Assembly (NCBI RefSeq): GCF_014192055.1
Contig: NZ_JACHXM010000018.1
Location: forward strand, 1 to 64,000
Reading direction: 5' to 3'
DNA length: 64,000 nucleotides
Source: Halomonas organivorans
GTDB lineage: Bacteria; Pseudomonadota; Gammaproteobacteria; Pseudomonadales; Halomonadaceae
Position 1 is the first letter of the stretch. Each line of letters opens with the position of its first letter. A model generated the notes under the pieces. That model did not search any database, was not told where the DNA came from, and worked only from the letters and a program-made list of their open reading frames with translations. This document shows positions 8,228-18,021 of the stretch, in pieces. The position numbers were made by a program, and so were the translations under genes.

Positions 8228-9229
8228 TCAATCGAAATCGATCTCCCAGGGCTGGGGTCGCGCCTGTTCTTCGCGAGGCACGCGAATCCACACGAAGCGG
8301 TTGGCATCGAGGCGTTTCTCGCCGCTCCAGCGATAGGCCACCAGGCGGCCGAACTTCACCGCACTGTAGTCCAGGCAGGCGATATTGGGCGCCGGCAGTG
8401 CCGGAATGCCCTCGCACCAGTAGTGGCCGATGAACAGTGGCGGCTCCTCGGGGCCGTAGTGGCTCAAGCGGGCCGTCTCGGCTTCGGTGAGCGGACGCCG
8501 CTCGAGATCGTCCGGCAGGTTGTCGGGCTGGAAGACCACGTCGCCCCAGGTAAGCGGCGAATGGGCCCAGAAGTGCGCTCGAAAACTGCGCCGGGTAAAG
8601 CCGTCTCCGGAGTGGATCTGCACCCCCTCGGGCAGCAGTATGTGGCTGCCTCGCGTCAGGCGGTCGAGAATCCGGAACTCGCGGGTACCCGGCTGGACGG
8701 CGGCGGCCAGGAAATCGAGATCGATACGCCCGTCCGGCCGCGAGACGCGCAGCTCGTCGATCAGCGCCTGGTCCCAGCAGGCATGCACGACCCGCAGGCC
8801 GTCGAGGTCCAGGTACAGCGGGATCTCGAGGAACCAGGCCAGCGCCTCCTCCCACTCCTGGGGATGATCGCGGTACTGCTCCAGGGTCTCGCGGACGATG
8901 CGATTGTGGCGAGGGCTGTGTTCGCGCAGCCACTCCCGCCCCAGCTCGGGCGGGGCACGATGACTGTAGGCCAGGGCGTTGATCTCGTGGTTGCCCATCA
9001 CGATCAGTGCCTCGCCCTCCTCGACCATGCGCCGAGCGATGGAGACCGCCAGGCGAATGCGCGGCCCGCGGTCGATGAGGTCGCCGAGAAAGATCACCTT
9101 GCGACGCGGATGGCGGTAGACGCCACCGCGCTGGTGGTAGCCGAGGCGCTCGAGCAGGGTCGCCAGCGTCGCACCGCAGCCGTGCACGTCGCCGATCAGG
9201 TCATAGCCTTCCAGGGGCGCTCTGCTCAC
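8228..9229 (-). CDS. Calcineurin-like metallophosphoesterase
   Basis: A 333-residue cytosolic phosphoesterase with the metal-ligand motifs in order: GDVHGC (about residue 13), GDLIDRGP (about 49) and GNHE (about 79), plus later His residues (VVHACWD, GHYW). These define the PPP/ApaH-like fold, related to bis(5'-nucleosyl)-tetraphosphatases and serine/threonine phosphatases. Substrate unknown. A GTG start at 9229 is used. It follows the nadK stop almost directly with GGGAG six bases upstream, so the two genes are translationally coupled. Confidence 0.86.
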   Translation of the reverse strand: MSRAPLEGYDLIGDVHGCGATLATLLERLGYHQRGGVYRHPRRKVIFLGDLIDRGPRIRLAVSIARRMVEEGEALIVMGNHEINALAYSHRAPPELGREWLREHSPRHNRIVRETLEQYRDHPQEWEEALAWFLEIPLYLDLDGLRVVHACWDQALIDELRVSRPDGRIDLDFLAAAVQPGTREFRILDRLTRGSHILLPEGVQIHSGDGFTRRSFRAHFWAHSPLTWGDVVFQPDNLPDDLERRPLTEAETARLSHYGPEEPPLFIGHYWCEGIPALPAPNIACLDYSAVKFGRLVAYRWSGEKRLDANRFVWIRVPREEQARPQPWEIDFD

Positions 9230-9230
9230 C

Positions 9231-10127
<897 letters not shown>

Positions 10128-10191
10128 GCGCGGGTCCTTCGCTTCGCGACGGCTCATTATGGCGATTGGACCCCGGCCGAGCAAACCGTCC

Positions 10192-11061
10192 TCAGGCCGG
10201 TCGCGGCGCGCGCCGACGCCGCCACCACTCGTTGATCAGCAGCGAGGCCAGGATGATCGCCCCGCCCAGCGCGAGACGCGGCAGGTCGGCATCGCGGTTC
10301 CAGATCAACAGGTTGACCAGCAGCCCCGCCGGCACTAGGGCATTGTTCATCACCGCCAGCGCTCCAGCATCGACCCGCGTCGCGCCCAGGTTCCACAGGA
10401 AATATCCGACCCCGGAGGCCACCAGCCCGAGCCAGGCCAGCACGCCCCATTGCAGCGGAGTGGAAGGCAGTGCCGTGGCATCTCCCCACCACAGGAAGGC
10501 GGGCAGTGCCACCGCCAGGGCCCCGAGGTAGAACCAGCCGAACACCGCCAGGCGCGGCAGGGCGGCGGGCAGCTCGCCAGAGAGACGACGATAGCCGACC
10601 TGGCCCAGGGCGAAACAGATATTGGCGCCCTGGACCACCAGGAAGCCCAGCCAGTAATTGCCGTCGAGGCCGCGATAGCGAATCACCGCAGCCCCCAGCA
10701 CCGCCAGCGCCGCGGTCACCAGGTGAAAGGGCGAGAAACGCCGGAACAGCAGGTCGTCGAGCAGGGTGATATAAAGCGGCGTGAGCACCGTGAACAGCAG
10801 CACCTCGGGCACCGACAGCAGCAGGAACGACTGATAGAAGAAGATGTACATCAGCCCTAGCTGCACGGCACCCAGCCCCATCAGCGCCAGGCGCTGGCGT
10901 CCTCGCAGCAGGTGTGGACGCAGCATCGGCAGAAACAGCAGCGCCGCCAGTGCGATGCGGGTCAGCACCGAGAAGTAACTGTCCACCTGACCGGCCAGGT
11001 AGGCGCCGATCAGCGAGAACGAGAACGCCCAGAGTACAGTGATGCCGACGAGATAACCCAA
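10192..11061 (-). CDS. EamA/DMT-superfamily transporter
   Basis: A 289-residue protein of about ten hydrophobic helices arranged as two EamA repeats; the first begins at GYLVGITVLWAFSFS and the second near NYWLGFLVVQGANICFA. This is the drug/metabolite transporter architecture, typically an inner-membrane exporter of amino acids or metabolites. The best start is TTG at 11061, with GGAG seven bases upstream on the coding strand; no ATG fits the first helix. Substrate unknown. Confidence 0.85.
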   Translation of the reverse strand: MGYLVGITVLWAFSFSLIGAYLAGQVDSYFSVLTRIALAALLFLPMLRPHLLRGRQRLALMGLGAVQLGLMYIFFYQSFLLLSVPEVLLFTVLTPLYITLLDDLLFRRFSPFHLVTAALAVLGAAVIRYRGLDGNYWLGFLVVQGANICFALGQVGYRRLSGELPAALPRLAVFGWFYLGALAVALPAFLWWGDATALPSTPLQWGVLAWLGLVASGVGYFLWNLGATRVDAGALAVMNNALVPAGLLVNLLIWNRDADLPRLALGGAIILASLLINEWWRRRRAPRPA

Positions 11062-11127
11062 GAGTCAACTCCGTGATGACAAGGAAGTCGACAGGGATTA
11101 TACCGGCGACATCCCGCCTGCCAACCG

Positions 11128-11637
11128 TCAGTGTTTCATCAGATATAGCCGATACAAAACGTAGGCCACCCCGGGCAACCAGCCGAGCAGGGTCAGCCCC
11201 AGGGCGATCAGCACCCGTTGCTTCCCGCCCCCGGCCAGGCCCACCGCCAGCGGCGGGAGCAGCACGGCCAGGGCCACCAGGGCCGCGAAGGGCCCAGGAC
11301 GTTCCACTAACGACGCCTCGCTGGCCGCTGGCGTCGTCTCGACAGGTGCCGACCGCTCGGGGGTATCGGGCGTGAAATGCTGGACGCTATCGTGCTCGTG
11401 CTCCAGGGCACGCCGATGGGCGTCATGGTCGATCTTCTGCTCGAGAGTCTCGGCGCCCTCGGCAAGCTGCTCGTGGTAACGCTCCCAGTCCTCCCAGTCA
11501 TGCGGCGTGCCGGCCCGGGGACGATGATCCCCGGATTCCCTGGCACGGGACCAGGCCTTCTCCTCCAGGGTATTGGGGCGCTCGCGATCGCGTTCTCCAT
11601 CCAGCCCCTTGCGGGCCAGGTATTCACGGGCATCCAT
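11128..11637 (-). CDS. YqaE/Pmp3-domain membrane protein with N-terminal extension
   Basis: A 169-residue protein. Residues about 115-165 form the two-helix Pmp3/YqaE domain (LLPPLAVGLAGG, LTLLGWLPGVAYVLYRLY), a small hydrophobic unit associated with membrane-potential and salt-stress tolerance. It usually makes up the whole ~52-residue protein. Here a ~110-residue charged, Arg/Glu/His-rich segment precedes it. The ATG at 11637 follows GGAG. The extension is unusual and has no recognisable domain. Confidence 0.78.
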   Translation of the reverse strand: MDAREYLARKGLDGERDRERPNTLEEKAWSRARESGDHRPRAGTPHDWEDWERYHEQLAEGAETLEQKIDHDAHRRALEHEHDSVQHFTPDTPERSAPVETTPAASEASLVERPGPFAALVALAVLLPPLAVGLAGGGKQRVLIALGLTLLGWLPGVAYVLYRLYLMKH

Positions 11638-11868
11638 GGGACGTCTCCATCAATCGAGGGATGCGGCATTGTGCCTCATTGGAGTAGAGGCTCAAGGGCG
11701 GGTTCCAAGACGCCCCTTCTGCGTTGGTGAACGCCCGCGTGCAGCACAAGGGGAGTCGGCTATGATGAACGCGAGACACGCCATGGTCTCCGGCTGGCCA
11801 AGGGTGCAGGGAAGTCGCCCGGACCGGAGCCCCAGGCGAGAGGTCCCATCGGCACAAGGAGAACCGCC

Positions 11869-12276
11869 ATGCAAAGCAAGGCCCCCACCATCGTGCGCGA
11901 AATCATGTCTCGCGACTGCTACCGGGTCACCGGCAAGACGTCGGTCATCACCCTCGCCCAAGGCCTGGCACTGCACCGGCTTCCCGGAGCCCCGGTGGTC
12001 GACGAGCATGATCGGCTGATCGGTTTCATCTCCGAGCAGGACGTGATCGGCAAGCTGCTGGAAAGCGCCTATCTCGACGACGAGCCGCCGCTGGTTCATG
12101 AGCTGATGCGCAACGAGGTGCTCTCCGTCACGCCCGCCAAGAGCATCACCGACCTGGCCCAGGAAATGCTGGGTGCCAAGCCCAAGGTCTATCCGGTCAC
12201 CGAGCAGGGCCGGCTGGTCGGCATCGTGACCCGGCGCGACGTACTCAACGCCATCCTGCGCATGCGTCACAGCTGA
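11869..12276 (+). CDS. CBS-domain pair protein
   Basis: A 135-residue protein made almost entirely of two CBS motifs. The first spans about 10-65 (GAPVVDEHDRLIGFISEQDVI) and the second about 75-130 (YPVTEQGRLVGIVTRRDVL). CBS pairs bind adenosyl nucleotides and act as small energy sensors. AAGGAG precedes the ATG. It is followed by a terminator pair and then the tRNA-Gly locus. Confidence 0.88.
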   Translation: MQSKAPTIVREIMSRDCYRVTGKTSVITLAQGLALHRLPGAPVVDEHDRLIGFISEQDVIGKLLESAYLDDEPPLVHELMRNEVLSVTPAKSITDLAQEMLGAKPKVYPVTEQGRLVGIVTRRDVLNAILRMRHS

Positions 12277-12294
12277 GCCTCTCGTCATGTGCCC

Positions 12295-12326
12295 GACACC
12301 CGGCCCGGCGCCGGGTGTCGGCTTTT
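12295..12326 (+). terminator. Terminator after the CBS gene
   Basis: GACACCCGGC/GCCGGGTGTC 10-bp perfect stem, 5-base loop, then GGCTTTTCC. Confidence 0.85.
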
Positions 12327-12336
12327 CCGGGCCACG

Positions 12337-12367
12337 AAAAAAACCGCCTCATCGATGATGAGGCGGT
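12337..12367 (-). terminator. Minus-strand terminator ahead of the tRNA locus
   Basis: ACCGCCTCATC/GATGAGGCGGT 11-bp stem with a seven-base A run on the left, giving a T run on the minus strand. It would stop leftward transcription, now including any coming from the prophage, before it enters the CBS gene. Confidence 0.75.
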
Positions 12368-12517
12368 CAAGGATCGAATCGCAAGCCAGAGCGACAGTGC
12401 TAGCGACTGCCATCGCTGATGTCGTCTGCACCTGTTATGACAGTCTTGGCACGGAAAGTTCAGCACCGCGACGAAAAAATTTCACGCTATCTATCCGCTG
12501 TGCGGCAGCGGGCGGGG

Positions 12518-12545
12518 TTGTAATCATTAAGCCACTGGATATACT
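12518..12545 (+). promoter_or_regulatory. Original promoter of the interrupted tRNA-Gly gene
   Basis: TTGTAA (12518-12523), 16-bp spacer and TATACT (12540-12545) end 13 bases before the tRNA 5' end copy at 12559. After phage integration this promoter reads only into the 24-base tRNA remnant and phage DNA. Confidence 0.65.
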
Positions 12546-12551
12546 GGCAAA

Positions 12552-12582
12552 CCGCCTCGCGGGTGTAGCTCAATGGTAGAGC
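12552..12582 (+). repeat. attL: 31-bp direct repeat containing the first 24 bases of tRNA-Gly
   Basis: Identical over 31 bases to 52966-52996. It covers a 7-base leader and tRNA positions 1-24 (acceptor 5' strand and D arm). Beyond 12582 the tRNA sequence is lost, so this is a non-functional 5' fragment. Confidence 0.9.
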
Positions 12583-12630
12583 CACACCCGGCCCGATTCC
12601 CCTTCCGTATCAGGGCTCTGCCCTACCCTC

Positions 12631-12657
12631 TGTCTCACTTTTCGGCGATTGTCTCAC
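12631..12657 (+). promoter_or_regulatory. Integrase arm-type sites, left (two TGTCTCAC copies)
   Basis: TGTCTCAC occurs at 12631-12638 and 12650-12657, just inside attL. The same 8-mer recurs twice just inside attR. Repeats flanking both att cores are typical of arm-type sites for the N-terminal domain of tyrosine integrases (inference). Confidence 0.55.
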
Positions 12658-12764
12658 GCTTCAATCTGCCCCCGTTGAATATTCCAGCAAGCCATGACGG
12701 CCTTGCGTCTCTGGGCCAACACCTCTAATACTGTTCATCCATACAGTTAAACGAGGACCCGGCC

Positions 12765-12986
12765 ATGTCGGACACGTCCGCCTATGAACAGCTTGCCCAG
12801 CGCATCCAGATAGAGATCGCCGGAGCGAACCGCCGCGAGATCCGCCAAGTGCATCTGCGTCCCCGAGAGGACGATGACGTCGAGGCATGGGAGCGGATCA
12901 TCGGCGAGATCGACGAGAACGAGAACGTGGCCATCACGCGAACCCCGGAGGGCTGGCTGGTCAGTTGGGTTCCGTCGGAGGTGTGA
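12765..12986 (+). CDS. Small DUF1654-like protein
   Basis: A 73-residue acidic protein: SAYEQLAQRIQIEIAG, then REIRQVHLRPREDDDVEAWERII and a terminal DGW-like strand. This arrangement resembles DUF1654, a family of small proteins found in pseudomonad genomes and prophages; the assignment is by eye. It is the first gene inside attL, rightward, with a second small gene directly behind it. Function unknown. Confidence 0.6.
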   Translation: MSDTSAYEQLAQRIQIEIAGANRREIRQVHLRPREDDDVEAWERIIGEIDENENVAITRTPEGWLVSWVPSEV

Positions 12987-12987
12987 A

Positions 12988-13290
12988 ATGGCCACCGGCC
13001 GTGAGGCTTTGCTGTGGCGGAAACGGCTGGAGCGTCGCGGGTGGGTCAGCTTGCGCCGGGGGCCGGCGCCCAGCGGCCAAGTGGTGGAATATCACGTAGT
13101 GTGGCAGGGCTGGCTGATCAGCGGTCGTGTGCAGCTGGGCCGACGTGATCGTCGATCAGAATGGTGGGAGCCGGGGTCGCCGACGTATCTGCTCGAACGG
13201 CGGCACGATGTCACGGAGGGAGTGTGGCGGTATTGCCGGCGTCGCGGGGCGCGGCTGGGACAGGTTGCCAAACGCGTGCCATGGCAGTAG
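12988..13290 (+). CDS. Uncharacterised basic, Trp/Arg-rich protein
   Basis: A 100-residue protein starting at the ATG two bases after the previous stop codon, implying coupling. It is rich in Arg and Trp (RRGWVSLRRGPAPSGQVVEYHVVWQGW) with no hydrophobic segment, and may bind nucleic acid. I do not recognise a family. The two genes form a short rightward unit at the far left of the prophage, outside the late operon, so they may be expressed in the lysogen. Confidence 0.5.
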   Translation: MATGREALLWRKRLERRGWVSLRRGPAPSGQVVEYHVVWQGWLISGRVQLGRRDRRSEWWEPGSPTYLLERRHDVTEGVWRYCRRRGARLGQVAKRVPWQ

Positions 13291-13433
13291 GGCCATCCCT
13301 GGCCATGGTCTTCAACTTACTTGCGGAGATGTGGCGTCGGCTAGCCTCCTGGCGGCGGCTCCAGCGAGAGCGCGCATGCGCCTGACATCACAATCTCACC
13401 CTAGTCCCTAGGGGGCCTCCGCATTGTAAGAGA

Positions 13434-14102
13434 TCACGCCCGCGCGTTGTCATCCGGCTCAATCAACGATGCATCGTCGTTTGCTGGTCGATTGACGCGG
13501 CGGCTTACCGGCCAGTGTGTAAGGAGAGCGCCATCGAGGTGGTGCACAGCTGAGCGAATGGCTTCACGCTCCTGCAACTCAGGATCGAGCCAATCATCGA
13601 AACTGTCATCGGCAAGGACGAGCGGCATGCGGTCGTGGATGTCGGCAGCACATCCACGGGCCGGTTCGGTGATGATGGCACAGCAGGCTGCGTCATCACC
13701 GTAGTCGGCCCATATACCGGCCAGCCAGAGCATTTTGCGATCGGACCGGCATAGGAAGTGAGGCTCCTTGCCGCCAGGCATGGGGAGCCACTCATACCAG
13801 CCATCCGCAGGGATGACGCAGCGATGGTGCTTGAACGCTGCCTGGTAGTAGCGGCTGGATGTGAGCTTCTCTACACGAGCATTGATCGGCTGGGGTGCGT
13901 CGGGGCCTGCCCACGATGGACGATAACCCCACCACAGTCGGTCGAGAGTTGGAGCTGCGTCATCGTCTCTCCGCCGAACGCCAGCAATCCACGTGCCCGG
14001 TGCGACGTTGTATCGCCCGGTGAGCAACTCCCACATCTCGCGCGGCGAAAGCCGCTGCAGTGGGGGTGGTGGGTCGGAGTAGATCGCGAAGCGTCCACAC
14101 AT
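13434..14102 (-). CDS. yedK: SRAP/HMCES-family abasic-site DNA-protein crosslinking protein
   Basis: A 222-residue SRAP protein. Catalytic Cys2 follows the initiator Met (MCGRF). Asn32 (GRYNVAPG), Glu104 (DGWYEW) and His156 (DIHDRMPL), which shape the active site in YedK/HMCES, are all present. These proteins form a thiazolidine crosslink to abasic sites in single-stranded DNA and shield replication forks. The start must be the ATG at 14102 because Cys2 has to be exposed. The coding strand has no Shine-Dalgarno, but TATACT lies 7 bases before the ATG, so a leaderless transcript is possible. It sits at the distal end of the leftward late region. Confidence 0.9.
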   Translation of the reverse strand: MCGRFAIYSDPPPPLQRLSPREMWELLTGRYNVAPGTWIAGVRRRDDDAAPTLDRLWWGYRPSWAGPDAPQPINARVEKLTSSRYYQAAFKHHRCVIPADGWYEWLPMPGGKEPHFLCRSDRKMLWLAGIWADYGDDAACCAIITEPARGCAADIHDRMPLVLADDSFDDWLDPELQEREAIRSAVHHLDGALLTHWPVSRRVNRPANDDASLIEPDDNARA

Positions 14103-14324
14103 AGGGAGGAGTATAGAAAGAGTGGCCTTCCCTGGCCGGGACAATCCCTTGCCCACCGACTGTGACGCAGGGAGTGTGGCACTGCAACCTCTGTGAAGCG
14201 CATGCTGAGATCGCGTCACGGATTCAGCGTAGTACCAGGTTCCTCATACTGTCGAACACGAGCCTCACCTTCCAGCCAGCTACCAAACTATCGGATCATG
14301 GATAGCGTCAGAGAGTGTGACGCT

Positions 14325-17294
14325 TCACCCCTCACCCGCCGCGCTCAGGGCATAGATGTCCACCCCGGGCCCATGCTCCTTGTAGAGGGTGTAGAGGCCG
14401 AGCCCGCGCAGCAGCTCCCCGGCCCAAAACCCGTAGAACATGCCCTCGTCATCGCTGGGCGAGGCCCAGGGCGTCCAGCTGCCGTTCATGGGATGCCCGG
14501 GTGTCGGCGTGACGGTGTAGTTGTTCTGGATCTGGGTGAACAGCGTCTCGATCAGCCAGGACAGCCCCTCGACCTCGCTGCCGGCCATCGCCGCAAAGCA
14601 CGCCGCACCGAGGTACAGCCCGCTCATGTGGCCCACGAAATCGTGTTCGGCCGTCGGATCCGGGGCGCTGGCCGAAGGGAACTCGGTAGGCGCCCGGCCG
14701 CCGCTGCGCTGCATGAAATCGACCAGGTAGAGGCACCAATATTCGGTGTACGCCCGCAATCGGGGCGGCACCGGCTGGCCTCGGTGGGCGAGTTCGAACC
14801 ACGCCCGCGCGCCGGCCATCATCGCCCTCGGCTGGTAGCCGTCCCACGCGTGACCGTCGCCCCAGTGGTACATCGTCCAGGTGTTCGCCGGGCCGTACTC
14901 GGTCGCGTCCCAGCGGTTCCAGATATACGCCGAGGCCACCGGGCCCAGCACGCCCATCTCGGTGGCATACCACTGTTGCGCGTCCCACAGGAACTCGATC
15001 TGATTGTCGATCCATGTGTCGTACTGCGGGTCATCGTGGATCGTGTAGATCATCGGGTATTGATAGCCCGGGTACGGCAGGCCGCGCCACGGCCCGATCT
15101 GGGACGACCCGTCCTCATAGATGTTCGAAAACGGGATCGTCCCGGGGCAGTAGTCCAGGGAATCGAGCCGGTAATGGCGCATGGTGCAGTCACCGACGAT
15201 GGCGGTGAACGCCGCCGTTGCCGACAGCTCGAGGGTAAACAGGATCGTCCAGCCATCGGTTAGCCCGAATCGCTCGGGCAGCGCATTGACGCAGTAGTAA
15301 CTGAACGTGCGATCGGTGTCGCCGCCGTTTTCCAGCAGCACCGTCAGCTGGTCCACGGTGCTCAGCACCGGGGCAGCCGGATCGGGGTCGCCGTCATGCT
15401 CGGGCTGATAGCCCGACAACACCATGTCGTTGGGATCGAGGGTCGCCAGCTGCCAGCCGCCCTCGGTCGCCGGCAGGATCCAGTACCAGCGCCACATGTC
15501 GTCATCCTCGATGCGCAGGTCGAACTCAGCATCGGAGCGGTAGACGATCTGGGTCACGGGCGCGCGGCCGGTGCTCGTCCCCCAGAACCCGATGATGAAC
15601 CCGGCGTCGCTGTCGGGGAATGCCGCCTCGACGATCTTGCCGGGCCGGCCGTCGTAGATCCCCTCCTCGAGGCGCTCGGCCCAGGTGCACCCACCGTAGT
15701 CGGTCACCGCCGACGACTCGGCGACCAGGTATGCCTCGCCGGTGGCGGGATCGACCTCGCGGACCAGGTGGCTGATCGGCACGTCATGCACCACCGGAAC
15801 CGCGCTGGACGCGGCCGGCAGGTCGACGAACCAGGCCTCCTGCTCGGGGGTGTCCTCCTTGGCCTGGTTGATATTCAGCGTGGCGCGGCAGGCCATGGGG
15901 CTACCGTCAGAGACGTCGGCGCCAACGGTCACCCGCAACACCGAGTCCGCATTGATGCGGAACCACACCGATTGCTGCTCGAGGAACAGGTCGCCGGCCT
16001 CGGGTAGGCTCGCGGTGATATAACCCTCAGCGTCTCGGCCGTAGCTCACCGCCAGTGCGCTCGGGTAGGTGTAGTCGTAGCTGATCCCGTCGGTGAACGG
16101 CGTTCCCGCCGTCGGGCTTTGCCGAAAAAACCGATCGGTCGAGTCGATGTAGGTGTACTCGTGGGCGGTAAAGAACACGCTATCGAGCGCCTTCTTATAG
16201 CGCGTGTCGCCAGTGATCTGCCACAGCAGGTAGCAGGCATCGACGAACCACACCTCGGCGTCGGCCGCGTTACCCATCTGGTTGTTGCCGCCCAGGAGCG
16301 GCGCATGCACCGGCCGGTTGTGCCAGGGCTCATTGCGGGCGAACTCATAGCCGCCATCGGCGACCGGCAGGCGCACGGCATAGTTGAACAGATAGACGCC
16401 GTTGATCGTGGTGTCCTCGAGCTGCACGAGACCGCGATCGGCCGCCGCCACCCCCTCCTGGAGGATGTCGCCGGCGCCGCTGACCCGCGTGCCGGCCCAG
16501 GTCTGAATCCACGCGACCGGATAGGTCGGCGGCGGGGCCTCCCCGCCCCACACCGGGGTATAGGTGGCACCGAGATAACCCGGCCAGTCGATCCACGCCA
16601 GCGGGTCCCACGGCTGTGACGGGGCCGCCACCTGGTGGCTGTCGTAGACCGCTTGCCAGTCGATCAGTCCGTCGACGTCCTCCTGGATCGCGCGCACCGA
16701 GGCATTGATCGCCGAATAGGACATATGCCCCCGGTGGGCGAACGTGGCCACGTCGAGATACTCGCCCCAATACGGCGCCCCGTGGGGGATCTGGGCGCGG
16801 CCATTGGTGAACACGAGCGGCACGCCTTTGAAACCGCCGCCGGTGGGGTCGCTCGGGTTGACCGGATAGTTGGCCAGCACCGGCTCCTTGCCGTTGACCA
16901 GCCAGTTGCAAATCCACCGTTGCGGCGTCTCGGGCACCGGCTGGCCGCGGTAGAAATAGGCGACGTAGGCATCCCAGTGGAACTCGGCCGCCTCGAGATA
17001 CTCGGGCTTGCCGGTCGCTAGATAGGCGTAGCAATAGCCGATGATGTGCAGCGCCTGCCCCTCGGTGGTCGCGTCCCCGTTGGGCTGGTACTCCATCCGG
17101 GTATCGCCCAGGAAATGACGATTGTTGGCCAACACGCCCTGGGTGTTCTGAACGAAATGATCGGTGTGAGCGTCCTGGGTGTCGCCGGTGTTGGCCTGCA
17201 GGAAGCGGTGATGCCCCTCGATCATGTTGACGGCGGCGGCACAGCCGCCGGCGTCATAGGGCCGAAAGCTGCGAGTGCCGGTCGGATTAAACAT
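14325..17294 (-). CDS. Large tail-spike-like protein with putative alpha/alpha-toroid glycosidase or lyase domain
   Basis: A 989-residue protein at the end of the tail operon, where receptor-binding proteins lie. It has repeated helical-hairpin units with a G-(D/K)-x-x-(Y)-L signature (LATGKPEYLEAAEFHW, ITGDTRYKKALDSVFF, and ARAWFELAHRGQ with LRAYTEYW). Many aromatic and acidic residues suit a carbohydrate cleft. This pattern is typical of (alpha/alpha)6-barrel glycoside hydrolases and polysaccharide lyases, so a capsule or exopolysaccharide depolymerase is a reasonable guess. No catalytic residues can be assigned by eye. It overlaps the upstream gene by 8 bases. A purely structural fibre is the alternative. 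Confidence 0.6.
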   Translation of the reverse strand: MFNPTGTRSFRPYDAGGCAAAVNMIEGHHRFLQANTGDTQDAHTDHFVQNTQGVLANNRHFLGDTRMEYQPNGDATTEGQALHIIGYCYAYLATGKPEYLEAAEFHWDAYVAYFYRGQPVPETPQRWICNWLVNGKEPVLANYPVNPSDPTGGGFKGVPLVFTNGRAQIPHGAPYWGEYLDVATFAHRGHMSYSAINASVRAIQEDVDGLIDWQAVYDSHQVAAPSQPWDPLAWIDWPGYLGATYTPVWGGEAPPPTYPVAWIQTWAGTRVSGAGDILQEGVAAADRGLVQLEDTTINGVYLFNYAVRLPVADGGYEFARNEPWHNRPVHAPLLGGNNQMGNAADAEVWFVDACYLLWQITGDTRYKKALDSVFFTAHEYTYIDSTDRFFRQSPTAGTPFTDGISYDYTYPSALAVSYGRDAEGYITASLPEAGDLFLEQQSVWFRINADSVLRVTVGADVSDGSPMACRATLNINQAKEDTPEQEAWFVDLPAASSAVPVVHDVPISHLVREVDPATGEAYLVAESSAVTDYGGCTWAERLEEGIYDGRPGKIVEAAFPDSDAGFIIGFWGTSTGRAPVTQIVYRSDAEFDLRIEDDDMWRWYWILPATEGGWQLATLDPNDMVLSGYQPEHDGDPDPAAPVLSTVDQLTVLLENGGDTDRTFSYYCVNALPERFGLTDGWTILFTLELSATAAFTAIVGDCTMRHYRLDSLDYCPGTIPFSNIYEDGSSQIGPWRGLPYPGYQYPMIYTIHDDPQYDTWIDNQIEFLWDAQQWYATEMGVLGPVASAYIWNRWDATEYGPANTWTMYHWGDGHAWDGYQPRAMMAGARAWFELAHRGQPVPPRLRAYTEYWCLYLVDFMQRSGGRAPTEFPSASAPDPTAEHDFVGHMSGLYLGAACFAAMAGSEVEGLSWLIETLFTQIQNNYTVTPTPGHPMNGSWTPWASPSDDEGMFYGFWAGELLRGLGLYTLYKEHGPGVDIYALSAAGEG

Positions 17295-18006
17295 GGTGCC
17301 ACCCCCCGTTGTAGTACCCCAGCCACGCCGGCGCGCCGTCGACCAGGTGCGCCATCAGCGTCACCGAGTCGAGCGAGCCCGCATCGTAGGTGAGCACCGG
17401 CGCCCGGTTGCCGACCCAGTGAATGTTCGCCGGCCAGGTCACCTGGTTGGCCCCCGTGCCCTGGCGTAGCAGCAGGGTGACCACCCGCGCCCGCCCGTTG
17501 TCGATCGCCGGCGTCGGGATCGTCAACGCCACGCTGGGCGCGCTCAGCGTGAGATCGAACACCCCATCGCCCGCCGACGCGTCCAGGGTGTATGTCTCCT
17601 CCTCCGCCGCGGCCTCGGTGTAGATGACCTCCGAGGTCGCCGAGGCCTCCGCCGCCTCCTGTGCCGTCTGGGCCTCGCCGAGATAGGCCAGCATCTGATC
17701 GAGCGCGTCCTGGATCTGCCCCGGCTGCACCGGGGCATATTCGGCCTCGATCGCCGCCGGCAGACTCATCGACGAATTGGCGTCAGCGACCAGCGCGCCG
17801 AGGCGAACGCGTCGGCCATTCTCGAGCCAGTAGACGTTGTAATAGCCCGGCTCCAGGTCGATCGAGTAGGTGCCATCGACCTGGGTCGTGAAATAGGCGT
17901 CACTGCCGACCAGCACCCCGTTGATGGTGGTGTGAGTGGCCTCAAACTGGATAGTGACGGACGCAAGAGGCCCGCCCGCGTTGTACAGAACGCCGGTCAA
18001 ACGCAT
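17287..18006 (-). CDS. Tail fibre protein with prophage-fibre N-terminal domain
   Basis: A 239-residue protein. The N-terminal ~75 residues (RLTGVLYNAGGPLASVTI, then VDGTYSIDLEPGYYNVYW) resemble the lambda-type prophage tail-fibre N-terminal/carboxypeptidase-regulatory-like beta fold that attaches fibres to the tail. A short helical, Ala/Glu-rich stretch (~100-135) and a beta-rich C terminus follow (ARVVTLLLRQGTGANQVTWP). It lies in a run of tail-tip genes and is coupled to the downstream 989-residue spike. Probably an adaptor or short fibre. Confidence 0.65.
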   Translation of the reverse strand: MRLTGVLYNAGGPLASVTIQFEATHTTINGVLVGSDAYFTTQVDGTYSIDLEPGYYNVYWLENGRRVRLGALVADANSSMSLPAAIEAEYAPVQPGQIQDALDQMLAYLGEAQTAQEAAEASATSEVIYTEAAAEEETYTLDASAGDGVFDLTLSAPSVALTIPTPAIDNGRARVVTLLLRQGTGANQVTWPANIHWVGNRAPVLTYDAGSLDSVTLMAHLVDGAPAWLGYYNGGWHHV

Positions 18007-18021
18007 GGGATTTCCTCGGGA

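Noticed and set aside
12559..12582. Second tRNA-Gly gene at attL
   Set aside because: Only the first 24 bases match; anticodon and T arms are missing.
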